Shown: piece after piece, positions 1-9,065 of the stretch
Numbering within the stretch: position 1 is the stretch's first letter
How the letters are laid out: every line of letters starts with the position of its first letter
DNA from: an uncultured Endomicrobiia bacterium
Lineage (GTDB): Bacteria; Elusimicrobiota; Endomicrobiia; Endomicrobiales; Endomicrobiaceae
Assembly: GCA_938040055.1 (NCBI GenBank)
Contig: CALHWY010000020.1
Location: forward strand, 45,060-109,059
DNA: 64,000 nucleotides
Direction: 5' to 3'
Made by a program: the position numbers and the translations under genes
The notes under the pieces: model-generated
Told to the model about the DNA's origin: nothing
Databases searched by the model: none
What the model saw: only the letters and a program-made list of their open reading frames with translations

Positions 1-534
1 GGTCGTCATAATGCCCGTCTGGACAGGAGCATAATCATTAAGCGCTTTTGCCATGGGCGCAAGACAGTTAGTAGTGCATGAAGCCGCTGAAATTATATTG
101 TCTCCCGCTTTAAGAATATTATGGTTGACGTTAAAAACTACCGTAGGAAGATCGTCTCCCGCAGGGGCGGAAATAACGACTTTCTTTGCGCCGGCGTCAA
201 TATGCGCCTGAGATTTCGCTTTTGAAGTATAAAAACCCGTGCATTCAAGAACCACGTCCACTCCGAGTTTTTCCCAGGGAAGATTTTTCGCGTCTTTTTC
301 CGCGTAAATCGTGATTTCTTTCCCGTCGACTTTTATTGAATTGTCAGTAAATGACACTTTGTCGGCAAGGGCGTAAGTGCCCTGCGCAGAGTCATATTTA
401 AGCAAATGCGCCAACATCCTAGGACTTGTCAAATCATTTATGGCGACGACCTCATATCCTTCCGCGCCGAACATCTGCCTGAAAGCCAATCTTCCGATTC
501 TGCCGAAACCGTTAATCGCAACTTTTACTGCCAT
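1..534 (-). CDS. gap: Glyceraldehyde-3-phosphate dehydrogenase, N-terminal part (cut by window edge)
   Basis: Glycolytic enzyme that oxidises and phosphorylates glyceraldehyde-3-phosphate to 1,3-bisphosphoglycerate with NAD, in the cytoplasm. The 178 codons present begin MAVKVAINGFGRIGRLAFRQ, the NAD-binding Rossmann start with its GFGRIGR loop. They include the active-site block SAASCTTNCLAP with the catalytic Cys and run off the left edge, so the C-terminal half is missing. The ATG at 534 has a strong AGGAGG ribosome-binding site ending 7 bases upstream. A promoter with a perfect TTGACA lies at 592-620, between this gene and prfB, so gap is probably transcribed on its own. The family call is secure; NAD or NADP preference cannot be judged from this part. 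Confidence 0.95.
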   Translation of the reverse strand, partial: MAVKVAINGFGRIGRLAFRQMFGAEGYEVVAINDLTSPRMLAHLLKYDSAQGTYALADKVSFTDNSIKVDGKEITIYAEKDAKNLPWEKLGVDVVLECTGFYTSKAKSQAHIDAGAKKVVISAPAGDDLPTVVFNVNHNILKAGDNIISAASCTTNCLAPMAKALNDYAPVQTGIMTT

Positions 535-591
535 AATAATCCTCCTGGTTCGTTTTATTTTTCTAAAGGTTAGACTGAATTTATTGTTATG

Positions 592-620
592 ATACTATAA
601 AATAATAAAAACCTTGTCAA
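592..620 (-). promoter_or_regulatory. Predicted sigma70-type promoter for gap
   Basis: On the minus strand TTGACA (620-615) is followed after 17 bases by TAGTAT (597-592). The -35 box matches consensus perfectly and the -10 box in four of six positions. The predicted start lies about 50 bases before the gap ATG. It sits in the 121-base gap after prfB. Confidence 0.55.
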
Positions 621-655
621 ATCGGCGAAAAAAGCTATCAATCGCCCGCTTTTGC

Positions 656-1745
656 CTACTTTTTCTTATTGCCCAGTTTCCAATTCAGGTAAGCGTCCAC
701 GAAAGCGTCTATATCTCCGTCCATAACCGCGGACACCTGGGAAGTTTCATAGCCCGTGCGGGCGTCTTTTACAAGCTGGTAAGGCATAAATACATACGAA
801 CGTATCTGGCTTCCCCATTCGATTGAGCCTTTTTCGCTATAGTGTTTTTCGAAAGAAGCGCGCTGTTTTTCACGCTCAAGTTCATAAAGCCTGGCTTTAA
901 GAAGTTTCATGGCCGTCGCCCTGTTTTTTATCTGCGATCTGTCATTTTGCGACTGCACGATTATCCCGCTGGGCAAATGGGTTATTCTCACGGCGGAATC
1001 CGTTTTATTAATATGCTGCCCGCCCGCCCCGGAAGCCCTGTAAGTGTCGATTCTTATATCTTTATCTTCCACCGCTATGTCTATATCGTCTTCGACTTCG
1101 GGTATTACGTCAACGGAAGAAAAGGAAGTGTGCCTTCTTTTATTGGAATCGAAAGGGGATATTCTCACAAGCCTGTGGACCCCTATTTCAGACTGTAAAA
1201 AACCGTAAGCGTATTCGCCTTTTATTATCATCGTCAGGCTTTTTATTCCGGCTTCGTCCCCGTCAAGGCTGTCGACCACCTCCACTTCAAAATCTTTATC
1301 TTCGGCCCATCTTGAATACATTCTTACAAGCATCTGCGCCCAGTCGCACGACTCGGTTCCGCCGGCTCCGGCATGTATCGACACGATAGCGTTATTTCTG
1401 TCATGCTCTCCGCCGAGTTTTGTTTTTGTTTCGAAAGCCGACAGCTTTTTTTCAAGCTTACGGCTTCCCTCCTCTATATCTTTTAAAAGGCTTTCGTCAT
1501 TTTCGCTTTCGGCAAGCGCTTTGAGTTCAAGCAGATCTTTTATCTGCTTATCCATGCCGCTCCAAAGCAGACAGGCGTTTTTAAGCGCGTCGAGAACGGA
1601 CATGGTTTTTTTAGCTTTATTCCGGTCGTCCCAGAAACCCGGAGAGGAAATTTCGGATTCAAGCTCTTTGATCCGCTTCAATTTTGAATCTATGTCAAAG
1701 CGACCCCCTTAACTTTTCTATACGCTCTTTCTGCCGTTGTAACAT
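656..1745 (-). CDS. prfB: Peptide chain release factor 2, expressed through a programmed +1 frameshift
   Basis: RF2 ends translation at UGA and UAA. Translation starts at the ATG at 1745, six bases after an AAGGAG site, and reads 16 codons (MLQRQKERIEKLRGSL) to an in-frame TGA at 1697-1695. The bases AGGGGG TCG CTT TGA C reproduce the classic prfB frameshift site: an internal Shine-Dalgarno three bases before CTT-TGA-C. After the +1 shift the frame continues GAC ATA GAT into a 341-codon body, giving about 362 residues, normal for RF2. The body has the peptide-anticodon SPF (RISPFDSNKRR) that marks RF2 rather than RF1, and the catalytic GGQ in SGAGGQHINK. The start lies 10 bases after the stop of the last lnt gene, so it may be the last gene of the secA-lnt unit. 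Confidence 0.95.
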
Positions 1746-1755
1746 TGCAATCTCC

Positions 1756-3267
1756 TTATATTATCAATACCGCCGTAAGCAAAAAAACAAAGACAAAGGC
1801 GCACGCCAATACGAACAAATCTCCTCTTTCGGTATAAAAAGACATAAAACCGTTTTGCAAAAACTCGCCGCTTATAAAAGCTTCTTTCATCGCTTTGGCA
1901 GAATTTTTTATTCTTCCGGAAGCTTCTATTATTCCGGAAACTCCGGAATTCGCCGAAACAAGCACGGCTTTTCTGTTTTCAACCGCCCTGAACACATTCA
2001 TCATAAAATGTTGGTACGGCGCGGCCGTGTCGAAAAACCAGGCGTCATTGGTGTGATTGGTCAGCACTTTTGCGCCGTTAAGACAAAATCTCCTGGCAAT
2101 ATCAGGAAAAAAATTTTCGGAACAGAGGGTCGCGCCCGCGTAAATTTTACCGTCGGTAAAAATCCGCGCGTCTTTTCCTTTCACGAAATGCCCCATTTCA
2201 TTTAAAACGCCGAAAAATTTACCCAAAAATTTCTGAAAAGGAACGTATTCCCCGAAAGGAACAAGATGGTTTTTCATATGCAACGCCGTATATCCTTCTC
2301 CGTCAGGCCTGAAAGCGAAAACCGCGTTAAAAAGTCTGTGAGTCCCGTCGCTGTAGGGAGCTCCCATAATGCTCAGTCCTCCGGCAGCCTGCGTTATCCT
2401 TTTAGCCGTTTTATACGTCTGTCTGTCCCACGGCAGAAAATCCGGAAGGGCGGTTTCAGGCCAGACTATAAGATCCGGGTTCATTTCCGCGGCTTTAAAA
2501 GCGTATTTCTCAAGTCCGGATAAAATATCGTCTTTATAATTCTGATCCCATTTCTTATACTGGTCGACATTAGGCTGCACTATAACGGCGCTGAAAAATC
2601 CGTCTCCGAAAAACTTGAATTTGTCAAGTCTGTACATCCCGAAAACCGAAACGGAAACGATAAGAAAAACGGCGGCAAACAGATATTTATCTCCTTTATC
2701 GCGGGAAAACCAAAAGTAAAACAGCATATTGCACGCCACCAGCAGAAAAGAAACGCCGTATACGGCCGAGAACTCGGCTATTTGTATCGCTTCTGTAAAC
2801 CTGTATTGCGAATAACCCATAAGAACCCACGGAAAACCGGTTAAAAAATATGTGCGCGCATATTCGAGCAAAACCCAGGCGCAAGCGGCAAAAAGAGAAA
2901 TTATCCACGGGGATAAAAAAGATTTTTTCGAAATATTGACAAAAAAACCCCACAGCGCCCAGTATAAAGCCAGATAGGCCCACAAAGCGCATGCCGCCGA
3001 AAACGCCTGTACGTATGAGCCGGTATTGAACTCAAGCATAGGAATAAGCCAGTAAAGAGCCGCGGCGTTAAAAACAAATCCGGAGACAAAACCGTAAAGA
3101 ACCGCTGTTTTCGCCGAAGAGCGCATCAGCGCGTAAACAAGCGGGACAAGAGCGGTCCACGCTAAAAAAAACAAATTCATTTTAGGAAAAGACGCGGCCG
3201 AAACAATGCCGGTAAGAACGCATAAAAATAAATATTTAAAATATCCGTAAATTTTCTTTATTGCCAT
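1756..3267 (-). CDS. lnt: Apolipoprotein N-acyltransferase, paralogue 1 (downstream copy)
   Basis: Inner-membrane enzyme of 503 residues that adds the third acyl chain to the N-terminal Cys of lipoproteins. The N-terminal ~200 residues hold several hydrophobic segments; the rest is the periplasmic nitrilase-like (carbon-nitrogen hydrolase) domain. The expected catalytic triad is visible: Glu in WPETALPDF, Lys in MKNHLVPFGEY and Cys in TLCSENFFPD. It is the last of three tandem paralogues and overlaps the previous copy by 32 bases. It keeps the usual WPET around the Glu, whereas the other two copies read WSES, so this may be the ancestral-type copy. Which copies are active cannot be decided from sequence. 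Confidence 0.9.
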   Translation of the reverse strand: MAIKKIYGYFKYLFLCVLTGIVSAASFPKMNLFFLAWTALVPLVYALMRSSAKTAVLYGFVSGFVFNAAALYWLIPMLEFNTGSYVQAFSAACALWAYLALYWALWGFFVNISKKSFLSPWIISLFAACAWVLLEYARTYFLTGFPWVLMGYSQYRFTEAIQIAEFSAVYGVSFLLVACNMLFYFWFSRDKGDKYLFAAVFLIVSVSVFGMYRLDKFKFFGDGFFSAVIVQPNVDQYKKWDQNYKDDILSGLEKYAFKAAEMNPDLIVWPETALPDFLPWDRQTYKTAKRITQAAGGLSIMGAPYSDGTHRLFNAVFAFRPDGEGYTALHMKNHLVPFGEYVPFQKFLGKFFGVLNEMGHFVKGKDARIFTDGKIYAGATLCSENFFPDIARRFCLNGAKVLTNHTNDAWFFDTAAPYQHFMMNVFRAVENRKAVLVSANSGVSGIIEASGRIKNSAKAMKEAFISGEFLQNGFMSFYTERGDLFVLACAFVFVFLLTAVLII

Positions 3268-4789
3268 GATTTAATTTATGCCTTTTAAAAAAAATGAACA
3301 CACAGTAGAAGAAGAAAAACAAAATACATAAACGGGCGAAAACGTCTCCGTAAAGCACATAAAAAGTCAAATAGCCGTTTTGCCTGAAAGTTCCGCTTAT
3401 TACCGCCCTTTCGCAAACTTTCGCGGAAACCGAAATTTTTCCGCACGCGTCTATTATAGCCGAAACGCCGGTATTGGACGCGGCTATCATAGCTTTGCGG
3501 CTTTCAACGCAGCGCATAACATTCGCGCAAAAATGCTTATGCAAAGCGGATGAGTCGAGATACCAGGCGTCATTGGTGTGATTGGTCAGCACGCGCGCTC
3601 CGGAAAGCACAAAACGCCTCATTATTGAAGGAAAAAAATTTTCCGAACAAATCAAAGGCCCGACAAAAAGTTTTCCGTCGGTAAATACTTCGGAGTCCGT
3701 TCCCCTGACCGAATCGTCGTTTTTTTCGTATATGCCGAGCAGTTCGGCAAGAGGCTCGGGTACCGGAAGATATTCGCCGAAAGGCACAAGATGATTTTTA
3801 AAATGCACAGCTTTATAAGCGCCGCCGGCGTCGAAATAAAAAACCGCATTAAACAAATTTTGCGAACCGTCAAGATAAGGCGCGCCGATAATATTGAAAC
3901 CGCCTGCGGTTTTTGCGAGTTTTGCGGCAAAATCATAAGACTGCGCCTGATCCGTAATAAGGTTTATTATCTCGCTTTCGGACCAGACATTAATATCCGC
4001 CCCTGTTTCGGACAGTTCGCCAGCTTCAAATTCAAGCACGGCCGCTATCTCGTTCCAGTAAGAATAATCGAGCTTTTTATATTGCTCGATATTCGACTGC
4101 ACCGCCGCCGCGGTATATTCTTTTTCTCCGAAATCCTTGAAAGCATTATATCTGAAAACGCCGAAAGCTAAAAGAACCGCAAAAACGGACGCCGCGGCAA
4201 GCGCATAAAATTTTCTGCCTTCCGCCGCTGCAAAATACAAAAAACCGTTAACCGATATTAGGGCGAAAGAAATCCCGTAAACCCCCGTGAATTCCGCTAT
4301 TTGTATTATGTATGTAAACGAATACTGGCTGTATCCAGCAATAAGCCACGGCCAGCCGGTCAGAATATTGGCTCTTATATATTCAAACGAAATCCACAAG
4401 CAAGCCGACAATATTATAAACAGCCATGGTTTAGCGCAATGCTTTTTTATAAGCGATAAAAGCAATCCCCACAATCCCCAGTAAAGGGCAAAATACGAGC
4501 AGAAAAAAATATAAAAAATTACCGCGGCAAAATAATTTCCGGTAAACAGTTCAACGGTATTTATAAGCCAGAAATTAGCCTGCAAGTTAAAAACCGAGCC
4601 GGCTGAAAAAGCGTAGAAAAACGAATGCGCCGGTTTTTCGGTTCCGCAAATAACATAAAATAACGGAATAAAAGCGGCCCAGGCTAAAAAAACAAGATTC
4701 GTCTTAGGAAAAGACAAAGCAAGAGCGGCGCCCGTTAAGACGCATAACGATATATTTTTATATTTTTGTCCGAATACGGTTTTTAACAT
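3236..4789 (-). CDS. lnt: Apolipoprotein N-acyltransferase, paralogue 2 (middle copy)
   Basis: Second of three tandem Lnt-family proteins, 517 residues from the ATG at 4789 (MLKTVFGQKY). A TTG ten codons upstream is also open, but it has no Shine-Dalgarno and would break the pattern below. Hydrophobic N-terminal half followed by the nitrilase-like domain, with Glu in VWSESEIIN, Lys in HFKNHLVPFGEY and Cys in LICSENFFPS, so the triad is kept. With this start the overlap with the upstream copy is 32 bases, exactly the same as the overlap with the downstream copy. It is closest to paralogue 3, sharing IIGAPYLDG and RNGYLTFY blocks. An N-acyltransferase role is likely, and a specialised acyl donor or lipoprotein set is possible. 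Confidence 0.88.
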   Translation of the reverse strand: MLKTVFGQKYKNISLCVLTGAALALSFPKTNLVFLAWAAFIPLFYVICGTEKPAHSFFYAFSAGSVFNLQANFWLINTVELFTGNYFAAVIFYIFFCSYFALYWGLWGLLLSLIKKHCAKPWLFIILSACLWISFEYIRANILTGWPWLIAGYSQYSFTYIIQIAEFTGVYGISFALISVNGFLYFAAAEGRKFYALAAASVFAVLLAFGVFRYNAFKDFGEKEYTAAAVQSNIEQYKKLDYSYWNEIAAVLEFEAGELSETGADINVWSESEIINLITDQAQSYDFAAKLAKTAGGFNIIGAPYLDGSQNLFNAVFYFDAGGAYKAVHFKNHLVPFGEYLPVPEPLAELLGIYEKNDDSVRGTDSEVFTDGKLFVGPLICSENFFPSIMRRFVLSGARVLTNHTNDAWYLDSSALHKHFCANVMRCVESRKAMIAASNTGVSAIIDACGKISVSAKVCERAVISGTFRQNGYLTFYVLYGDVFARLCILFFFFYCVFIFFKRHKLNHGNKENLRIF

Positions 4790-6290
4790 ATAATTTCCGG
4801 AAAAGAAAAGCTGCGGCAAAGAGCAAAATACAAACCATGCAGCCCGCGGTAAAAACGTCTCCGAAGCGCATATAAAAAGTCAAATAACCGTTTTGCCTGA
4901 AAGTTCCGCTTATTACCGCTCTTTCATAAACGCGCGTAGAAACGGTTATCTTGCCGGCCGCGTCTATTATAGCAGAAACGCCGGTATTTGCGGCGGCTAT
5001 AACCGCCTTGCGGCTTTCCACGGCCCGGAAAACATTGGCGCTGAAATGTTTATACGGACCAGAGGAGTCGAAAAACCATGCGTCATTGCTGTTGCTCGTC
5101 AAAACTTTCGCTCCGCCTAAAACAAACTTCCGCACAAGAGCGGGAAAAAAGTTCTCCGTGCATATAAGAGAACCGGCATAAATCTCGCCGTCATTAAAGA
5201 CGACGGCGTCATAGCCTTTGACTTTACTTAAATCCACATTATCGGCGCCGATATCAAGGTATTTCGAAAGTCCCAGCGGAAGATATTCGCCGAAAGGAAT
5301 CAGATGGTTTTTTGTGTGCATTGAAACATATCCGCCTTTGCCGTCAAAGTGAAACACCGCTCCGAAAAGTTTTCCGTTGCCGTCGAGATAAGGCGCCCCG
5401 ATAATATTAAAGCCTCCGGCCGTCTTCGCAAGCTTGTCGGCGAAAATATAAGCTTCCAGATCAAGCGGGATAAAATTTATTATTTCGCTTTCGGACCAGA
5501 CGTTTAAATCCGCGCCGATTTCAGAGAGTTTTTCGGCGGACTCTTCAAGCTTTGAAAAGGTTTCCTCCCTGTAGGAATTGTCAAGTTTTTTATATTGTTC
5601 CGTATTGGACTGCACGGCCGCGACAGTATATTCTTTTTCTCCGAATTCTTTAAAAGCATTATATCTGAACATCCCGAAAATAAAAACGGCGGAGAATACA
5701 GAAACCGCGGCTATGAAATGACTTTTTCTCTTTCCGCAAGCGCAAAAGTATAAAAGTCCGTTTATAAGAACTATTAAAAAAGAAACTCCATAAACTCCGG
5801 TAAATTCGGCGATTTGTATGATATAAGTGAACAGGTATTGGCTGTATCCCAGCAATGTCCACGGCCAGCCTGTTAGAACATAAGTTCTCGTATATTCCAG
5901 CAATACCCAAAGAGATGCCGAAATAAAAACAAAAACCAACGGCTTAGCATTAAGCCGTTTAATAAATGAAACAAGCGCGCCCCATACGCCCCAATACAGC
6001 GAAAAATAAAGACAAAGGACAATGTAAAAAAAAAGTGCCGTAATATAACTGTCCGTCAGAAGAAATATGCTGTCCAAAACAAAAAAAACGCCGTGCATAT
6101 GCGCTGCCAATCCGGCCAGGAAAGCGTAAAAAAAAGACTGTTTTACGGAAGATCTGCAAATGACGTAAAAAAGCGGGACGAGAGCCGCCCACATCAAAAA
6201 AAACAGGTTCATTTTCGGAAAAGAAAAAGCCGTAAATAAACCTGTCAGAACGCTTAACGCCGTGAAAAGATTTTTTTCTTGTAACTTCAT
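4758..6290 (-). CDS. lnt: Apolipoprotein N-acyltransferase, paralogue 3 (upstream copy)
   Basis: First of the three tandem Lnt paralogues in transcription order, 510 residues, starting MKLQEKNLFTALSVL just after secA (34-base gap). It has the same plan: several membrane segments in the first ~200 residues, then the nitrilase-like domain with Glu in VWSESEIIN, Lys in HTKNHLIPFGEY and Cys in LICTENFFPA. It differs from the other two by SNSNDAWF in place of TNHTNDAW and by an insertion around LSKYLDIGADNVD. It is probably co-transcribed with secA and the two following copies. The family is certain and the specific division of labour is unknown. Confidence 0.88.
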   Translation of the reverse strand: MKLQEKNLFTALSVLTGLFTAFSFPKMNLFFLMWAALVPLFYVICRSSVKQSFFYAFLAGLAAHMHGVFFVLDSIFLLTDSYITALFFYIVLCLYFSLYWGVWGALVSFIKRLNAKPLVFVFISASLWVLLEYTRTYVLTGWPWTLLGYSQYLFTYIIQIAEFTGVYGVSFLIVLINGLLYFCACGKRKSHFIAAVSVFSAVFIFGMFRYNAFKEFGEKEYTVAAVQSNTEQYKKLDNSYREETFSKLEESAEKLSEIGADLNVWSESEIINFIPLDLEAYIFADKLAKTAGGFNIIGAPYLDGNGKLFGAVFHFDGKGGYVSMHTKNHLIPFGEYLPLGLSKYLDIGADNVDLSKVKGYDAVVFNDGEIYAGSLICTENFFPALVRKFVLGGAKVLTSNSNDAWFFDSSGPYKHFSANVFRAVESRKAVIAAANTGVSAIIDAAGKITVSTRVYERAVISGTFRQNGYLTFYMRFGDVFTAGCMVCILLFAAAFLFRKLYVKNRIRTKI

Positions 6291-6324
6291 TAAATAAAAC
6301 CGGGTGCTTTATTACGCGCAAAAG

Positions 6325-8949
6325 TTATAAATTCGACCCGCAGCATTTTTTGTATTTTTTGCCGCTTCCGCAGGGGCAGGGATCGTTTCTTCCTATTTTT
6401 TTGATATCTCCGGCTTTGATTTTCTTCCTTCCGCCGCCGAAACCGCCGCCGGTCTTACCGCCTTCCACACGCTTTAAAGCCTCGTCCTGCAAAACGCCCG
6501 TCATTGCGCGCGGCCTTACGTCCACCTGAACCTTAAAAATATATTCGACGGTGCTTTCCCTGATTCTTTTCATCATTGATTCAAAAAGTTTAAAAGATTC
6601 TCTCTGGTATTCTATCTTGGGGTCTTTCTGGGCGTAAGCCCTGAAACCTATGCCTCTTCTTACCTGATCGAGTTCATACAAATGGTCTTTCCACGAAGAA
6701 TCTATCATCTGAAGCAATACCATTCTCTGTATATGCGACAGCAGCTCGGGAGTCAGCTGCTCTTTTCTTTTTTCATAACACTCCATGACTTTCCCGTAAA
6801 CGTCTTCTTGTAAACTTTCGGGAGTTATGTACTCCATAGCCTCTTCATTTTCAAGTTTGTATTTTATGCCGAAAGTTCTAAGCAGCCACGCCTCTATGTT
6901 CGTCCAGTCCCACTCCTCGGCATATTTCGCCGAAGCCCACAGCCGGACTTTTTCGTCGACGGATTCGTTTATCATATCTTTAACCGTCTCCGTAATATCT
7001 TCGCCTTCGAGTATTTCGTTTCTCAGCCTGTAAACCGCCTCTCTCTGCTTGTTCATGACATTATCGAAATCAATAAGCTGCTTTCTTATGTCAAAGTTCA
7101 TTCCTTCGACTTTTCTCTGCGCGCCGGCAACCGCTTTCGATATCCACGGATGCTGTATGTCTTCGCCCCTTTTAAGACCGAGTTTATCCATCATAAAAGA
7201 CATCCTGTCCGAACCGAAAAGCCTCATAAGTTCGTCTTCCATAGAAAGAAAAAACTTTGACGCCCCGGGATCTCCCTGTCTGCCGGAGCGGCCTCGCAGC
7301 TGGTTGTCGATTCTCCTTGATTCATGCCTTTCGGTGCCGATTATATAAAGGCCGCCTAAATTTTTTACTTCTTCATTCTGGATTTTGTCGCCGGCTCCAA
7401 GCACAATGTCCGTGCCTCTTCCGGCCATATTGGTCGCGATGGTTACAGAGCCTTTGGCGCCTGCGTTCGCGATAATCTGCGCTTCAAGCTCGTGATATTT
7501 GGCATTCAATACCTGATGCGGAATTCCTTTTTTTCTAAGCATCGCGGCGATCTTTTCCGATTTTTCAATCGATCTTGTTCCGACCAGAACCGGCTGGCCT
7601 TTTCTCCAGGATTGCTCCACTTCGTTTATAATGGCTTCGTCCTTTTCCTGCTCCGTCCTGTATATAACGTCGGGAAAATCCTGCCTTATCATGGGATTAT
7701 TCGTAGGAACTTCAACAACCCCGAGCTTATAAATCTCCCAGAATTCAGCCGATTCCGTCGACGCCGTGCCGGTCATTCCGGCTATCTTATCGTACATTCT
7801 GAAAAAGTTCTGGAATGTTATTGTCGCAAGAGTCTGGTTTTCTTCGGCGATTTTAAGATTTTCTTTCGCTTCGACCGCCTGATGAAGCCCGTCGGACCAT
7901 CTTCTTCCGGGCATAAGCCTTCCGGTAAACTCGTCGACTATTATAACTTCGCCGTCTTTGACGACATAATGAACGTCCCTGAGATACAAATTGTGGGCTC
8001 TGACGGCCTGCGTTATATGATGCACCCATTCGGACTGGAGATCGTCATAGATATTTTTGATTCCGAGCACTTTTTCGGCTTTTTGTATGCCCTGCTCCGT
8101 CATAACGACCGTATGATTTTTTTCATCGACAAGATAATCGTATCCGACGGAGAGATCTACGCCGTCGTATTTCGCTTTTATCTCCTCATCTTCGGTTATT
8201 TTTCTTCCTTTCAGCATAGGAACTATTCTATTGCATATATAATATTTGTCGGTAGCCTGGTCTCCGGCCCCGGATATGATTAAAGGCGTCCTCGCCTCGT
8301 CTATAAGTATGGAATCCACTTCGTCTATAATCGCATAATTTAACGGACGCAAAACCCTGTCGTCTTTTGAAATAACCATATTGTCCCTGAGATAATCAAA
8401 GCCCAGTTCGTTATTTGTGACATATGTTATGTCGCAATTATACGCGGCCTTTCTTTCGGCATTCGAACTTTCATGCGAAACATTTCCGACCGTAAGTCCG
8501 AGTTTTTCATGTATGGAGCCCATCCATTCTTTGTCTCTTTTGGCAAGATAATCGTTAACCGTCACTATATGCACGCCTTTTCCCGCGAGAGCGTTGAGAT
8601 ATGAAGCGAGAGTGGCTACCAAAGTCTTTCCTTCTCCCGTGCGCATTTCGGCGATTTTTCCTTTATGAAGAATATAGCCGCCTATAAGCTGCACGTCAAA
8701 ATGCCTCAGCCCTATCGTTCTTACGGATGCTTCCCTTACGCAGGCAAAAGCTTCCGGGAGTATATCGTCGAGAGTTTCGCCTTTCGCAAGCCTTTCTTTA
8801 AACTGCGCGGTTTTTGCTTTCAGATCTTCATCGGAAAGTTTGCTGAAAGCCGGCTCCAGAGAGTTGATTTTTTCGACTATGGGTTTTATCGCCTTGATAT
8901 CTCTTTCATTTTGAGAACCGAAAACGGCGTTTAAAATACTTTTTAACAT
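6325..8949 (-). CDS. secA: Protein translocase ATPase SecA
   Basis: Cytoplasmic motor that drives unfolded preproteins through SecYEG, 874 residues (usual ~830-900). Visible features: Walker A in MRTGEGKTLVA near residue 105; DEAD-type Walker B in IIDEVDSILIDEARTPL near 210; motif VI in QLRGRSGRQGDPG; and a C-terminal zinc-binding tail with C-P-C-x8-C-C spacing (DPCPCGSGKKYKKCCG), which binds SecB or ribosomes in many species. The ATG at 8949 follows AGGGG at suitable spacing. The minus strand upstream carries a TATAAT hexamer near 8990 but no convincing -35 box. lnt paralogue 3 follows 34 bases downstream. secDF and yajC are at 57-60.5 kb, so Sec parts are spread over two clusters. Confidence 0.97.
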   Translation of the reverse strand: MLKSILNAVFGSQNERDIKAIKPIVEKINSLEPAFSKLSDEDLKAKTAQFKERLAKGETLDDILPEAFACVREASVRTIGLRHFDVQLIGGYILHKGKIAEMRTGEGKTLVATLASYLNALAGKGVHIVTVNDYLAKRDKEWMGSIHEKLGLTVGNVSHESSNAERKAAYNCDITYVTNNELGFDYLRDNMVISKDDRVLRPLNYAIIDEVDSILIDEARTPLIISGAGDQATDKYYICNRIVPMLKGRKITEDEEIKAKYDGVDLSVGYDYLVDEKNHTVVMTEQGIQKAEKVLGIKNIYDDLQSEWVHHITQAVRAHNLYLRDVHYVVKDGEVIIVDEFTGRLMPGRRWSDGLHQAVEAKENLKIAEENQTLATITFQNFFRMYDKIAGMTGTASTESAEFWEIYKLGVVEVPTNNPMIRQDFPDVIYRTEQEKDEAIINEVEQSWRKGQPVLVGTRSIEKSEKIAAMLRKKGIPHQVLNAKYHELEAQIIANAGAKGSVTIATNMAGRGTDIVLGAGDKIQNEEVKNLGGLYIIGTERHESRRIDNQLRGRSGRQGDPGASKFFLSMEDELMRLFGSDRMSFMMDKLGLKRGEDIQHPWISKAVAGAQRKVEGMNFDIRKQLIDFDNVMNKQREAVYRLRNEILEGEDITETVKDMINESVDEKVRLWASAKYAEEWDWTNIEAWLLRTFGIKYKLENEEAMEYITPESLQEDVYGKVMECYEKRKEQLTPELLSHIQRMVLLQMIDSSWKDHLYELDQVRRGIGFRAYAQKDPKIEYQRESFKLFESMMKRIRESTVEYIFKVQVDVRPRAMTGVLQDEALKRVEGGKTGGGFGGGRKKIKAGDIKKIGRNDPCPCGSGKKYKKCCGSNL

Positions 8950-9006
8950 TGAAATTCCCCTGAAGTAAATAATTTGTCCTAATGGATGATTATATAATTT
9001 ATTGAA

Positions 9007-9040
9007 GGAAAAAAGAAGTCTCGCGGAAAGATTTTTCCGC
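9007..9040 (-). terminator. Possible intrinsic terminator after hemW
   Basis: A 7-bp stem (GCGGAAA/TTTCCGC at 9040-9034 and 9029-9023) with a 4-base loop lies 25 bases after the hemW stop. A run of T begins about 10 bases after the stem on the minus strand. The spacer makes this weaker than a textbook terminator. Confidence 0.4.
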
Positions 9041-9065
9041 CATGCCGGAACCTGCGGACATTGGT

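Noticed and set aside
4790..4819. TTG start for the middle lnt at 4819
   Set aside because: No Shine-Dalgarno. The ATG at 4789 gives the same 32-base overlap as the other junction and a normal N-terminus.
7492..8283. Plus-strand frame of 263 codons inside secA
   Set aside because: Antisense to a conserved gene with all motifs; no support of its own.
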